Source of the DNA: Bacteroidia bacterium
GTDB lineage: Bacteria > Bacteroidota > Bacteroidia > J057
Assembly: GCA_030430575.1 (NCBI GenBank)
Contig: JAUIKF010000004.1
Coordinates: 124,001 to 188,000 of the forward strand
Length of the DNA: 64,000 nt
Direction: 5' to 3'
The notes beneath the pieces were generated by a model. The model had not been told where the DNA came from. It did not search any database and saw nothing but the letters and a program-made list of their open reading frames with translations. Position numbers and translations under genes: made by a program. Shown one piece after another: positions 10,482 through 19,291 of the stretch (positions are counted from its first letter, which is position 1; each line of letters opens with the position of its first letter).

Positions 10482-11009
10482 ATGAAGCAATCATTTCTCA
10501 GACCCGAGAATCGAGTCAAAAGCAGCGACACGGAACTACAAGAAAAGGTAGTGAAAATCAAACGCGTCGCAAAGGTTGTAAAAGGCGGCCGTAGGTTTAG
10601 CTTCAGTGCAATCGTAGTCGTAGGAGATGGCAATGGGACTGTGGGATACGGTCTTGGAAAGGCCAATGAGGTAACTGATGCAATTTCGAAAGGCGTTGAT
10701 GACGCAAAGAAGCATTTGGTTAAAGTACCTATTCGCAAGGGAACCATTCCTCACCCTACAGTTACCAAATTTGGCGCTGCAAAGATTATGCTTAAACCAG
10801 CTGCTCCTGGTACAGGTGTCTTGGCCGGAGGTGCTATGCGATCTGTATTGGAAAGTGCCGGAGTAAAAGATGTAATTGGGAAAGTATTAGGCTCATCTAA
10901 TCCTCATAACGTTGTCAAAGCTACCATTAAGGCTTTGGTTGAAATGCGAGATGCAAAGGCAGTTGCAGTTCAAAGAGGAATTGACCTTAAGAAAGTATAT
11001 CACGGTTAA
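10482..11009 (+). CDS. rpsE: 30S ribosomal protein S5
   Basis: A 175-residue S5 with the dsRBD-like block [20 protein letters not shown] and the C-terminal fold around [18 protein letters not shown]5 takes part in decoding fidelity and mRNA helicase activity. It lies six bases after rplR. Confidence 0.98.
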   Translation: MKQSFLRPENRVKSSDTELQEKVVKIKRVAKVVKGGRRFSFSAIVVVGDGNGTVGYGLGKANEVTDAISKGVDDAKKHLVKVPIRKGTIPHPTVTKFGAAKIMLKPAAPGTGVLAGGAMRSVLESAGVKDVIGKVLGSSNPHNVVKATIKALVEMRDAKAVAVQRGIDLKKVYHG

Positions 11010-11020
11010 GAAATAATATC

Positions 11021-11206
11021 ATGTTGCCCAAGGTAAAAATCACCCAGGTAAGGAGTACGATCAATCGTCCCAAAGATCAAAAAGCAACCATTGCTGCGCT
11101 AGGTCTAGGTAAGATGAATCGTACCGTTGAAAAAGAAGTTAATCCCCAAATATTGGGCATGATTAAAAAGGTAAGCCATTTGGTTAAACTCGAAGAAGTA
11201 CAATAA
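11021..11206 (+). CDS. rpmD: 50S ribosomal protein L30
   Basis: A 61-residue L30 ([36 protein letters not shown]). One base separates its stop from the rplO start. Confidence 0.96.
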   Translation: MLPKVKITQVRSTINRPKDQKATIAALGLGKMNRTVEKEVNPQILGMIKKVSHLVKLEEVQ

Positions 11207-11207
11207 G

Positions 11208-11657
11208 ATGAAACTTCATACACTTAAGCCAGCAAAAGGTGCGACCAAGAACCGCAAAAGAGTAGGACGTGGTCAAGGATCTGGAAGAGGGGGCACCTCT
11301 ACACGTGGTCACAAAGGCCAGCAGTCTAGAAGTGGATACTCTCAAAGACCATGGTTTGAAGGTGGTCAGATGCCTTTGCAAAGAAGGGTCCCCAAATTTG
11401 GATTTAAAAACCCATTTAGGGTAGAATATAAAGCACTCAACCTTGACGCCATTCAGACCTTGATTGACGCCACAGGGGCTACAGAAATTAACCATGACTT
11501 CTTAGTCGAAAGAGGCATTATCTCTAATAACCAAAAACTTGTAAAAGTATTGGGAAGAGGAGAACTCACCTCAAAGGTGACCATCAAGCTGAATAAGTTC
11601 AGCCAAGCCGCAAAAGCTGCGATTGAAGCCGCAGGTAGTGAGGCGATAGAAATTTAA
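11208..11657 (+). CDS. rplO: 50S ribosomal protein L15
   Basis: A 149-residue L15 with the Gly/Arg-rich N-terminus (KRVGRGQGSGRGGTSTRGHK) and the C-terminal globular domain. The protein is a late 50S assembly component. Confidence 0.98.
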   Translation: MKLHTLKPAKGATKNRKRVGRGQGSGRGGTSTRGHKGQQSRSGYSQRPWFEGGQMPLQRRVPKFGFKNPFRVEYKALNLDAIQTLIDATGATEINHDFLVERGIISNNQKLVKVLGRGELTSKVTIKLNKFSQAAKAAIEAAGSEAIEI

Positions 11658-11690
11658 GATACGCAACTTGGACTCGTGAATCGATCATAG

Positions 11691-13046
11691 ATGAAATCTC
11701 TTATTCAGACAATTCAAAATATCCTCAGAATCCCTGAGCTCAGAGATCGGATTTTCTACACGATAATGCTCCTAGCCGTTTTCCGGTTGGGAACATTTGT
11801 TACATTACCTGGTATAGATTCAATTGCACTAGAACAAGCATTTAAATCAGGTGGTGGAGCAGGTGGGGGACTTCTTGATTTCTTTAACACCTTTCTTGGA
11901 GGAGCATTTGCCCGTGGATCCATCCTGGCACTGGGGATCATGCCGTATATCTCGGCATCAATTGTAGTCCAATTATTGGGTGCAGTAGTACCTGCATTCC
12001 AAAAACTCAGAAGAGAGGGGGATAGTGGGCAGAAAAAGATGAATCAAATAACACGTTATTTGACCATCGCAATTACATTAGGCCAATCCGTAAGTTACCT
12101 TTTTTACCTCAATAGCCAATACCCCAATGCGGTAGCAAGTCAAGGGACTGCAGAAGAATCTTTCTTCTGGATCACAAGTTTGATTATCCTTACTGCTGGT
12201 ACAATGTTCCTCGTATGGCTGGGTGAGCGAATCACAGATAATGGAATTGGAAATGGAGTTTCCTTGTTGATCATGATTGGAATCATCTCTGGATTCCCTG
12301 CTGCATTGATCAATGAGTTCCGTTCTAACTTACCAATGGTATTCTTTATTGAAATACTGGCATTGGGAGTTGTGACCATGGCAGTGGTTGCACTTACACA
12401 AGCTACTCGAAAGATACCGGTGAACTATGCCCGTCAGATGATGGGCAACAGAATAGGGCAGATGGGCCGCGGCACCGCAGCTCGCCAGTATATCCCTCTG
12501 AAAGTCAACTCGGCTGGGGTAATGCCTATTATCTTTGCACAAGCGATTATGTTTTTGCCTGCGGCATTGGTTGGGTTCTTGCCTGCTGAAAATGCGCAGA
12601 CATTAGCTGCCTCTTTGACCAACTGGACTGGGCTTGGCTATAACATTATCTTTTTTATTCTGATTATAGTCTTTACATATTTCTATACTGCGATCACCGT
12701 AAATCCTAATGAAATTGCCGACCAATTGAAGCGCAATGGTGGATTTATTCCTGGTGTAAAACCTGGTAAGAAAACAGCAGATTACATTGATAACATTCTT
12801 TCGAAGATCACATTGCCTGGATCTATTTTCCTTGCAATTGTTTCGGTTTTTCCTGCAGTTGCCTCCAGAATGGGCGTGACAGGAAGTTTTGCTCAATTCT
12901 TTGGAGGGACGACGTTGTTGATCATGATTGGTGTGACATTAGATACTCTGCAACAGATTGAAAGTTACTTATTGATGCGTCACTATGATGGTCTGATGAA
13001 ATCTGGTCGGGTAAAAGGGCGTCAAAGAGGAACAGTAGGTGCCTAG
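11691..13046 (+). CDS. secY: preprotein translocase subunit SecY
   Basis: A 451-residue SecY with about ten hydrophobic segments. The family signatures GIMPYISASIVVQLL (TM2) and the C-terminal cytoplasmic segment ESYLLMRHYDGLMKSGRVKG are present. SecY forms the protein-conducting channel in the inner membrane, through which T9SS cargo elsewhere in the window must first pass. The gene is followed by ACT and then the map ATG. Confidence 0.98.
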   Translation: MKSLIQTIQNILRIPELRDRIFYTIMLLAVFRLGTFVTLPGIDSIALEQAFKSGGGAGGGLLDFFNTFLGGAFARGSILALGIMPYISASIVVQLLGAVVPAFQKLRREGDSGQKKMNQITRYLTIAITLGQSVSYLFYLNSQYPNAVASQGTAEESFFWITSLIILTAGTMFLVWLGERITDNGIGNGVSLLIMIGIISGFPAALINEFRSNLPMVFFIEILALGVVTMAVVALTQATRKIPVNYARQMMGNRIGQMGRGTAARQYIPLKVNSAGVMPIIFAQAIMFLPAALVGFLPAENAQTLAASLTNWTGLGYNIIFFILIIVFTYFYTAITVNPNEIADQLKRNGGFIPGVKPGKKTADYIDNILSKITLPGSIFLAIVSVFPAVASRMGVTGSFAQFFGGTTLLIMIGVTLDTLQQIESYLLMRHYDGLMKSGRVKGRQRGTVGA

Positions 13047-13049
13047 ACT

Positions 13050-13841
13050 ATGGCAGATGTAATCACTTATAAAACTGACGAAGAAATTGCACTTTTGCGA
13101 GAAAGTGCACTTTTGGTTGGAAAGACATTAGGTGAAGTTGGGAAGCGTGTGGTACCAGGGGCAAGTACACTAGAGTTGGATAAAATTGCAGAAGCGTTTA
13201 TTAGAGATCATGGGGCCATTCCTGCTTTTAAGGATTATAAGCCCAAATTTGACGATAAACCTTTTCCATGTTCCTTGTGTGTTTCGTTGAATGAAGAAGT
13301 TGTTCATGGCTTAGCACTCGAAAACAAAATTCTTCAAGAAGGTGATATAGTGTCGATTGATTGTGGAGTTCTTAAAAATGGCTTTTATGGTGATTCTGCC
13401 TATACGTTTGCTGTTGGGGAAATTTCTTCCAAAAAGCGTCGCCTGTTGGATGTCACCAAGGAGTCACTTTACAAAGGAATTGCAAAGGCTGTATCTGGCA
13501 ATAGAATGGGAGAGGTATCAAACGCTATTCAGCGTCACGCGGAGATGTACGGTTACAGCATTGTAAAAGAGATGGTAGGACATGGGGTTGGAAGGCATTT
13601 ACATGAACCACCTGAAGTTCCGAACTATGGGAGGAGACGTTCTGGAATAAAACTGAAGACTGGCTTGGTCATTGCCATTGAGCCAATGATTAACATGGGG
13701 CGTAGAGGAATCAAAATTGCAGATGATGGATGGACGGTTTACGCAAGTGATAGACAACCGTCAGCCCACTTCGAACATATGATAGCCATACGTAACGGAA
13801 GTCCAGACATACTTACTACTTATGATTATATCGAAAACTAA
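13050..13841 (+). CDS. map: type I methionine aminopeptidase
   Basis: This 263-residue protein removes the N-terminal Met from nascent proteins. The metal-binding residues are in the expected blocks: SIDCGV and GDSAYTF (two Asp), [17 protein letters not shown] (His), IAIEPM (Glu) and HFEHMIAI (Glu). The substrate-side His is in EVVHGL. There is no N-terminal zinc-finger extension. Its place between secY and infA is standard. Confidence 0.98.
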   Translation: MADVITYKTDEEIALLRESALLVGKTLGEVGKRVVPGASTLELDKIAEAFIRDHGAIPAFKDYKPKFDDKPFPCSLCVSLNEEVVHGLALENKILQEGDIVSIDCGVLKNGFYGDSAYTFAVGEISSKKRRLLDVTKESLYKGIAKAVSGNRMGEVSNAIQRHAEMYGYSIVKEMVGHGVGRHLHEPPEVPNYGRRRSGIKLKTGLVIAIEPMINMGRRGIKIADDGWTVYASDRQPSAHFEHMIAIRNGSPDILTTYDYIEN

Positions 13842-13852
13842 TAATAAATATT

Positions 13853-14071
13853 TTGGCTAAACAAGCACCCATAAAAGTGGATGGAATAGTGAAAGAAGCA
13901 TTGCCTAATGCTACGTTCAAAGTTGAACTAGAAAATGGCCACGTAGTGCTTGCTCATATTGCAGGTAAAATGAGGATGTACTATATCAAGATCCTTCCCG
14001 GTGATAAAGTGGCCTTAGAAATTCCTCCTTATGACCTTTCAAAAGGGAGAATAGTTTATCGATATAAATAA
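13853..14071 (+). CDS. infA: translation initiation factor IF-1 (TTG start)
   Basis: A 72-residue IF-1 of exact family length. The conserved start MAKQ is encoded from TTG 13853; the first in-frame ATG comes too late to preserve the OB fold. Motifs: [16 protein letters not shown] and [20 protein letters not shown]. It is the second TTG-initiated gene in the cluster after rpsC. Confidence 0.96.
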   Translation: MAKQAPIKVDGIVKEALPNATFKVELENGHVVLAHIAGKMRMYYIKILPGDKVALEIPPYDLSKGRIVYRYK

Positions 14072-14099
14072 TTATTGAAATTCTTTAACTACTAGAATA

Positions 14100-14216
14100 A
14101 TGAAAGTCAGAGCATCAGTTAAGAAGCGTTCTTCCGATGACATAATCATTCGCAGGAAGGGCAAAGTATATGTGATTAACAAGAAAAACCCACGTCACAA
14201 GCAAAGACAAGGATAA
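14100..14216 (+). CDS. rpmJ: 50S ribosomal protein L36, cysteine-free
   Basis: This 38-residue ORF begins [14 protein letters not shown] and ends NPRHKQRQG, so it is L36. The four zinc ligands of the classical C+ form are absent (no Cys at all), as expected for the zinc-independent type common in this phylum. It lies 28 bases after infA and 76 before rpsM. Confidence 0.95.
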   Translation: MKVRASVKKRSSDDIIIRRKGKVYVINKKNPRHKQRQG

Positions 14217-14229
14217 CATGAATCTTGTT

Positions 14230-14257
14230 GATGGCAGGGAAATTTGTTTTCTCCATC
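14230..14257 (+). promoter_or_regulatory. hairpin ahead of rpsM (possible alpha-operon leader)
   Basis: GATGG (14230-14234) pairs with CCATC (14253-14257), and GGGAAA (14237-14242) pairs with TTTTCT (14247-14252) using two G-U pairs. The structure occupies the 76-base rpmJ-rpsM gap. The same GATGG/CCATC pair recurs in the rpsD leader. In E. coli S4 represses the alpha operon through a leader ahead of rpsM; a similar role here is inference. Confidence 0.35.
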
Positions 14258-14292
14258 CCAATGATAATTTTTCAAATCAATAATTAAAAAAC

Positions 14293-14670
14293 ATGGCACG
14301 TATATCAGGTGTTGATTTGCCTAAAAACAAGCGTGGCGTGATTGGCCTAACTTATATATTCGGCGTTGGTAAAACTTCTGCTGGTAAGATTTTAGACAAG
14401 GCCGGGATCGACCATAATAAGAAAGTGAATCAGTGGAACGACGATGAAATTGTCATGATCCGCCGAATAATTGCGGATGACTTTAAGGTAGAAGGAGCAC
14501 TACGAAGTGAAATCCAACTGAATATCAAACGCCTTATGGACATCGGATGTTATCGAGGACTGAGACATCGTAAAGGACTTCCCCTTCGTGGACAGCGGAC
14601 TAAAACTAATTCACGAACTCGTAAGGGTAAGCGTAAAACTGTTGCAGGTAAAAAGAAGGCACCTAAGTAA
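14293..14670 (+). CDS. rpsM: 30S ribosomal protein S13
   Basis: A 125-residue S13 ([38 protein letters not shown]) with the basic C-terminal tail that contacts P-site tRNA. It opens the alpha part of the cluster. Confidence 0.98.
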   Translation: MARISGVDLPKNKRGVIGLTYIFGVGKTSAGKILDKAGIDHNKKVNQWNDDEIVMIRRIIADDFKVEGALRSEIQLNIKRLMDIGCYRGLRHRKGLPLRGQRTKTNSRTRKGKRKTVAGKKKAPK

Positions 14671-14684
14671 TCAGGATATAGAAA

Positions 14685-15068
14685 ATGGCAAAGTCATCAT
14701 CCAAAAAGAAAAAGAAAAAAGTCGATCCCGTCGGCCAGGTTCACATTACTTCATCTTTCAACAATATCATTGTTACCATCACTGATATGCAGGGGAATGT
14801 GATCTCATGGGCTTCGGCGGGAAAAATGGGCTTTAGAGGCTCTAAGAAAAACACCCCATATGCAGCACAGGTATCTGCTACTGACTGTGGGAAGAGAGCT
14901 TTTGACGCAGGCTTGCGCAAGGTTGAAGTTTATGTAAAAGGAACTGGATCTGGCCGTGAAGCTGCTATTCGTGCAATTGCTGCACTAGGCATTGACGTCA
15001 CTATCATAAAAGATATTACCCCACTTCCTCACAATGGATGTCGCCCTCCTAAACGTAGGAGAGTATAG
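14685..15068 (+). CDS. rpsK: 30S ribosomal protein S11
   Basis: A 127-residue S11 ([48 protein letters not shown]). The lysine-rich N-terminus ([15 protein letters not shown]) replaces the shorter one of E. coli. It contributes to the 30S platform. Confidence 0.98.
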   Translation: MAKSSSKKKKKKVDPVGQVHITSSFNNIIVTITDMQGNVISWASAGKMGFRGSKKNTPYAAQVSATDCGKRAFDAGLRKVEVYVKGTGSGREAAIRAIAALGIDVTIIKDITPLPHNGCRPPKRRRV

Positions 15069-15091
15069 TCAATTGCTGAGGAGCAGGTTAT

Positions 15092-15157
15092 TGATTATTT
15101 GGATCGATGGTTGTGGCAATATATGTAGGCCACATTAATATCCATCAGCAATAATCA
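15092..15157 (+). promoter_or_regulatory. nested three-tier hairpin leader of rpsD
   Basis: In the 124-base rpsK-rpsD gap, three perfect arms nest in order: TGATTATT (15092-15099) with AATAATCA (15150-15157), GATGG (15106-15110) with CCATC (15142-15146), and TGTGGC (15112-15117) with GCCACA (15129-15134). No T tract follows, so it is not a simple terminator. A position just upstream of S4, an autoregulator in other bacteria, fits a cis-regulatory mRNA structure (inference). Confidence 0.5.
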
Positions 15158-15192
15158 TTTAGAATTATTGACTAATAACCTTATTTTAACTA

Positions 15193-15792
15193 ATGGCAAG
15201 ATATAGAGGCCCAAAGGGCAAAATTTCACGAAGGTTCAAAGAACCAATTTTTGGCCCCAGTAAAGCGCTGGAGCGAAGAAAATACGGACCAGGTCAACAC
15301 GGCCGTGGTCGCAAAAGAAAAACCTCAGACTACAAAGTCCAACTAGAGGAGAAGCAAAAAGCAAAGTACCTCTATGGGGTGCTTGAAAAGCAGTTCCGCA
15401 ACACGTTTGATAAAGCAGCCCGGAAGCAAGGAGTTACAGGTGAAATATTCCTCCAACTGCTTGAGTCTCGTCTAGACAATGCCGTATACCGAATGGGGTA
15501 TGCACCTACGCGAAGAGCGGCTAGACAATTGGTCAATCACCAGCATGTTTTAGTCAATGGGAAGCGACTAGATGTCCCATCTTGTCTATTGAAGCCTGGA
15601 GACGTGGTCCAAATCAAAGAAAAAAGCCGTAAGATCGAATTAGTAAATCAAGCCATCGGAAGTGGCAAGCGTTTTGGATGGTTAGATATCAATACAGATG
15701 ACTATTCAGGGACTTTCCGCAATTACCCTGACAGGGAAGAAATTCCCGAAAATATCAAAGAGTCGCTGATAGTCGAGCTTTACTCTAAGTAA
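15193..15792 (+). CDS. rpsD: 30S ribosomal protein S4
   Basis: A 199-residue S4 (MARYRGPKGKISRRFKEP; GRGRKRKTSDYKVQLEEK) with an S4 RNA-binding domain at about residues 95-155 (ESRLDNAVYRMGYAPTRRAA). The N-terminal cysteine zinc site of some S4 proteins is absent. It initiates 16S assembly. It is preceded by a nested hairpin. Confidence 0.98.
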   Translation: MARYRGPKGKISRRFKEPIFGPSKALERRKYGPGQHGRGRKRKTSDYKVQLEEKQKAKYLYGVLEKQFRNTFDKAARKQGVTGEIFLQLLESRLDNAVYRMGYAPTRRAARQLVNHQHVLVNGKRLDVPSCLLKPGDVVQIKEKSRKIELVNQAIGSGKRFGWLDINTDDYSGTFRNYPDREEIPENIKESLIVELYSK

Positions 15793-15819
15793 AAATTTCC
15801 CTAAAGCACAAAATTTCAT

Positions 15820-16806
15820 ATGGCACTTTTTAATTTCCAAATGCCAGAGAAAGTTGTTCTGGAAAAGAACACAGATTTCTATGGCAAATTTCAACTCCGC
15901 CCTTTGGAAAGAGGGTATGGGATTACAGTTGGCAATGCGCTTCGTCGTGTGCTATTGTCATCTCTGGAAGGATATGCCATTACTTCGATTAAAGTGCCAG
16001 GTGTTGACCACGAGTTTTCAGTAGTCCCTGGCCTGATTGAAGATGTGACAGAAATCGTTCTTAATTTGAAAGGCGTCCGCCTTAAAAAAGTAGTCGATGG
16101 AGATTCCAAAATCTTCGTATCGATTCGAGGCAAGGAGCTCTTTACTGCTGGTGATATTTCAAATCATACCAATGCATTTGAAGTCACCAATCCCGATCAC
16201 GTGATTGCTCACTTAGATCCCAAAACTCAGTTTGATATTGAGTTAACTATTGGGAAAGGACGTGGCTACGTTCCTGCTGAGGAAAACAAACCGCAAAATG
16301 CGCCAATTGGGGAGATTCCGATCGACGCGATTTATACGCCTATCCGCAATGTGAAATACACGGTAGAGGACTATCGTATTGAGCAAAAGACAGACTACGA
16401 ACAGCTTGAGATCGAAGTTCAGACTGATGGAACTATTGATGCTGAAGCGGCTCTTAAAGAAGGTGCCAATATTTTGATTCGTCACCTCATGTTATTTTCT
16501 GATGAGAAAATAACCCTTAAGTCGGATGAGCCAGAGAAGAAGGATGAAGTGGATGAGAATTTCTTGCAAATGCGCAAACTTCTCAAAACCCCTCTTTCTG
16601 AGTTGGATTTATCTGTACGTGCGTATAACTGTCTAAAAGCTGCAGACATCAAGTCATTGGGAGATTTGGTAAGCTATAATATTGCTGACCTCCTAAAATT
16701 CAGAAACTTTGGTAAGAAGTCTTTGACAGAGTTAGAAGAATTAGTGGCGGAGAAAAATCTCAGCTTTGGAATGGACGTTGTCAAATACAGACTTGAAGAA
16801 GATTGA
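15820..16806 (+). CDS. rpoA: DNA-directed RNA polymerase subunit alpha
   Basis: A 328-residue alpha subunit. The dimerisation domain carries [20 protein letters not shown] (about residues 28-47). The C-terminal domain (about residues 255-328; [16 protein letters not shown], then [16 protein letters not shown]) is complete for UP-element and activator contacts. It sits between rpsD and rplQ as usual. Confidence 0.98.
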   Translation: MALFNFQMPEKVVLEKNTDFYGKFQLRPLERGYGITVGNALRRVLLSSLEGYAITSIKVPGVDHEFSVVPGLIEDVTEIVLNLKGVRLKKVVDGDSKIFVSIRGKELFTAGDISNHTNAFEVTNPDHVIAHLDPKTQFDIELTIGKGRGYVPAEENKPQNAPIGEIPIDAIYTPIRNVKYTVEDYRIEQKTDYEQLEIEVQTDGTIDAEAALKEGANILIRHLMLFSDEKITLKSDEPEKKDEVDENFLQMRKLLKTPLSELDLSVRAYNCLKAADIKSLGDLVSYNIADLLKFRNFGKKSLTELEELVAEKNLSFGMDVVKYRLEED

Positions 16807-16840
16807 TAACCTATTTTTTAATCATTAACTCGCTCATTTC

Positions 16841-16878
16841 CCAAAGGATATGACCCACATATGGTGGAATGCCTTTGG
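16841..16878 (+). promoter_or_regulatory. nested hairpin in the rpoA-rplQ gap
   Basis: CCAAAGG (16841-16847) pairs perfectly with CCTTTGG (16872-16878), enclosing an inner stem CCAC (16855-16858) with GTGG (16864-16867). It ends 21 bases before the rplQ ATG, in a 93-base gap. It may control L17 translation; that is inference. Confidence 0.4.
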
Positions 16879-16899
16879 CCGAGTGGAAAAACTCCAAAA

Positions 16900-17472
16900 A
16901 TGAGACACGGAAAAAAAGTCAACCATTTAGGGCGTAAATCTGCCCACAGAAAGGCCATGCTTGCAAATATGGCCTGCTCCTTGATCGAGCACAAGCGAAT
17001 CAAAACAACTGTAGCAAAAGCTAAGGCATTGCGCAAGTATGTGGAACCATTGATCACAAAATCAAAGGATGATACAACACATAGCCGCCGTGTAGTTTTC
17101 TCTTATCTTAAGAATAAAGAAGCGATTAAAGAGCTTTTCGGGGATATCTCCAATAAAGTAGCTGACCGTCCTGGAGGTTATACGCGCATTTTAAAGATAG
17201 GAAATCGCTTGGGAGATAATGCAGAAATGGCGATCATTGAATTGGTCGATTATAACGAGTTTGCTCCAGGAAAAGCAGGAGAAAGTGGTAGTAAACGCCG
17301 CCGCCGCCGGAAGAAAAAGAGTGGTGGTGCAACTCCCGCTCCACAAGCTGCTGCTGTTGTAGAAGAAGTGGAAGAGGTAGTAGAGCAGACAGAAGATGCC
17401 GTAGATGAGGCGAGTGAAGCAGTTGAAGAGTCGGAAGAGGGGACTGAAGAGGAAGATTCAAAAGAGTCATAA
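16900..17472 (+). CDS. rplQ: 50S ribosomal protein L17 with acidic tail
   Basis: The L17 core runs from ATG 16900 ([20 protein letters not shown]) to about residue 130. A low-complexity tail of about 50 residues, Ala/Glu/Val-rich ([20 protein letters not shown]), follows a basic patch (KRRRRRKKK). The total is 190 residues against about 127 in E. coli. An upstream ATG (16861) would add 13 residues not found in the family and would lie in the hairpin, so it is rejected. Confidence 0.95.
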   Translation: MRHGKKVNHLGRKSAHRKAMLANMACSLIEHKRIKTTVAKAKALRKYVEPLITKSKDDTTHSRRVVFSYLKNKEAIKELFGDISNKVADRPGGYTRILKIGNRLGDNAEMAIIELVDYNEFAPGKAGESGSKRRRRRKKKSGGATPAPQAAAVVEEVEEVVEQTEDAVDEASEAVEESEEGTEEEDSKES

Positions 17473-17490
17473 AAGCAATATTATTGCGAT

Positions 17491-17533
17491 AAAAAAAAGA
17501 GACTGTCTCTTCTGAGACAGTCTCTTTTTTTTT
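17491..17533. terminator. bidirectional Rho-independent terminator, rplQ / porV
   Basis: A long perfect stem, AGAGACTGTCTC with GAGACAGTCTCT around a TTCT loop, is flanked by A8 on the left and T9 on the right. It can therefore end transcription from both sides: rplQ on the plus strand and porV on the minus strand. Confidence 0.92.
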
Positions 17534-17554
17534 GTTAGAAGAAATAAAACTTTG

Positions 17555-18697
17555 TTACTCGTTACCAGTAGATTCAAAATCATAGGATAGGGTAACACGC
17601 AAAGTATTTTGTAATGGGTGGTTTTGCTCAAGTGGAGCGAGATATGAAACGTGGACGCCAAATACATTGAAGCGAGCTCCTGCGCCGAGGGTGATGAACT
17701 TGCGGTTTCCTTTTTGTGGATCTTCATAAAAGAACCCAATACGTGCCGCAAACACTTCTCTATACCAATATTCAAGCCCTACAGAAGTATTAATCTCTGA
17801 GATTTCTTCTCCAAATCCACCTTCTGCGTCCCCAAAACTTCCAAAAATACCCGAAAGCAATGGCTCGTCAGATCGGCCACCTTCGGAAGGGACAAGTAGT
17901 TTGTTGAAGTCATTGGTGAAAGTTACAGAGTTGTATTCGTCCACCTGGAATTCAAATGCATACCCCAGCCTTAAACTAATTGGGATAAAGTCCTTCTCAG
18001 CAGAAGCAGAAGTATATGATACTTTGGGGCCGATATTAGAAATATTGAGGCCGGCCTTGAAGTTTACGGGAAGATCCTGTCCACTACTTTTGATGGTGAA
18101 AGGCTTGGTATAATAAAAAGCCAAATCCCCAGCTACAGAATTCACTGGCTTCAGATCGGGACTGATATTACCACTAGAAACCAAGCGACTGTAGAAATAC
18201 CTCAAAGCTACAGCAGCACTAAGGTTTTCAGTAACTTTCAATGAATAAGCGACATCTAGTGCAAATTCATTGGGTTTGTCCTGACCAATAGAGTTGGCGG
18301 AGATGTCAGTGAACTCAATCGTACCTAAAGAGAAGTACCTCAAAGAAGCACCTACGGCACCATTTGGGCCTGTCTTATAATAGCCAGATAGATAGGCTAG
18401 ATTGATGTCAGGAATTCCTAAAGAACGAAGCCAGGGGGAGTAAGAGAGCGCAAATCCCATCTGTTGGTCTTCGAAAAACGCCAAGGCGGCGGGGTTCCAG
18501 TGCATGGCATTGGCGTCATCAGTGATGGCCACACCAGTTTCCCCCATACCTCCTGCACGTGAGTCAGGACCTACGGATAAGAAAGGAGCTGCGGTTGTGA
18601 TTACTTTGGTTCCGTCTCTTCCCGTTTGGGCATAAGACGATACGGAATATGCCAATAGTGCACTTGTGCAAATGGCAAAAAAGAGTGCTTTCCTCAT
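17555..18697 (-). CDS. porV: T9SS outer-membrane protein PorV (LptO) homologue
   Basis: This 380-residue protein has a signal peptide (to about residue 23, SSYAQ) and the family N-terminus VITTAAPFLSVGPDSRAGGMGETGVA, whose key features are FLxxxPDARAxGMG-like residues and the following NPAALAF. The rest alternates in beta strands as expected for a FadL-like barrel. PorV shuttles T9SS cargo from the translocon to the PorU sortase at the outer membrane. Three proteins in this window carry T9SS C-terminal domains, so the link is direct. It is convergent with rplQ across a shared terminator. PorU, SprA and the other machine genes are not in the window. Confidence 0.9.
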   Translation of the reverse strand: MRKALFFAICTSALLAYSVSSYAQTGRDGTKVITTAAPFLSVGPDSRAGGMGETGVAITDDANAMHWNPAALAFFEDQQMGFALSYSPWLRSLGIPDINLAYLSGYYKTGPNGAVGASLRYFSLGTIEFTDISANSIGQDKPNEFALDVAYSLKVTENLSAAVALRYFYSRLVSSGNISPDLKPVNSVAGDLAFYYTKPFTIKSSGQDLPVNFKAGLNISNIGPKVSYTSASAEKDFIPISLRLGYAFEFQVDEYNSVTFTNDFNKLLVPSEGGRSDEPLLSGIFGSFGDAEGGFGEEISEINTSVGLEYWYREVFAARIGFFYEDPQKGNRKFITLGAGARFNVFGVHVSYLAPLEQNHPLQNTLRVTLSYDFESTGNE

Positions 18698-18985
18698 TAG
18701 TTTAGCTACCTTAAGTTAATAAATTTAGTCGTCGAAAGTAGCAATCATATCATAGGCAGGCAACAAATTGGAGGGTTAGTAGAGAGAGGGGGTTGAAATT
18801 TTGTGGCTGATATATCCAATGCAACGATCTCTAGGTGAATAAGGCTGCTTTGGTATAATTTTTTAAATTAATTGAAAAAAGGCCCTACAAAGATATGGAT
18901 TATTGCATTACTATTAAAACTAAAACAAATGAACCCAAAAAATGGGAGAATGAAGGGGTAAAAAAAAGTACGCAATTTGCTAGAA
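18698..18985. other. 288-base intergenic region with no gene found
   Basis: This A/T-rich gap lies between the divergent side of porV and the end of the toxin gene. Apart from the possible porV promoter I see no ORF with coding character, repeat or strong hairpin. Confidence 0.6.
18733..18763 (-). promoter_or_regulatory. possible promoter of porV
   Basis: On the minus strand TACTTTCG (18733-18740) is one mismatch from TAnnTTTG, with a TTG about 20 bases upstream (18761-18763). The predicted start site leaves a leader of about 35 bases. Confidence 0.3.
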
Positions 18986-19291
18986 TTAGAAGGGGAGTTC
19001 ACTTTCATGCATGACCAAAAGGATGAGGACTTTGGAACGAAACACCTGGAAAATGACGCGATACCCTCCATAAAGCGAGCCTATTCGATAGTCACCAGAT
19101 CCTTTCCTCATCCCTTCGCAGATGGGAAACTGAGCAGGAAAGTGTTTGATTTCATCAAAGACGACATCTAAAAAATCATCCATGATAGCCTCTGCCTCAG
19201 ATTTTGAGGACATGCGTATTTCCGTATAAATTTCGGTAATTTGGGCCTGTGCGAGTTTGGTGAGGACAATTACCCTTGCTTCCGTTGCCAT
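18986..19291 (-). CDS. ParE/RelE-superfamily toxin
   Basis: This 101-residue protein has the type II toxin fold pattern: an N-terminal helix pair (AQITEIYTEIRMSSKSEAEA), then the strands IKHFPAQFPICEGM, GDYRIGSLYGGYRVIFQV and KVLILLVMHESEL. The pattern Y-R-I...Y-R-V-I-F and a terminal H match ParE/RelE members, which act on gyrase or on ribosome-bound mRNA; which one applies here cannot be told. It overlaps its upstream partner by 22 bases, so the two are co-translated. Confidence 0.8.
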   Translation of the reverse strand: MATEARVIVLTKLAQAQITEIYTEIRMSSKSEAEAIMDDFLDVVFDEIKHFPAQFPICEGMRKGSGDYRIGSLYGGYRVIFQVFRSKVLILLVMHESELPF

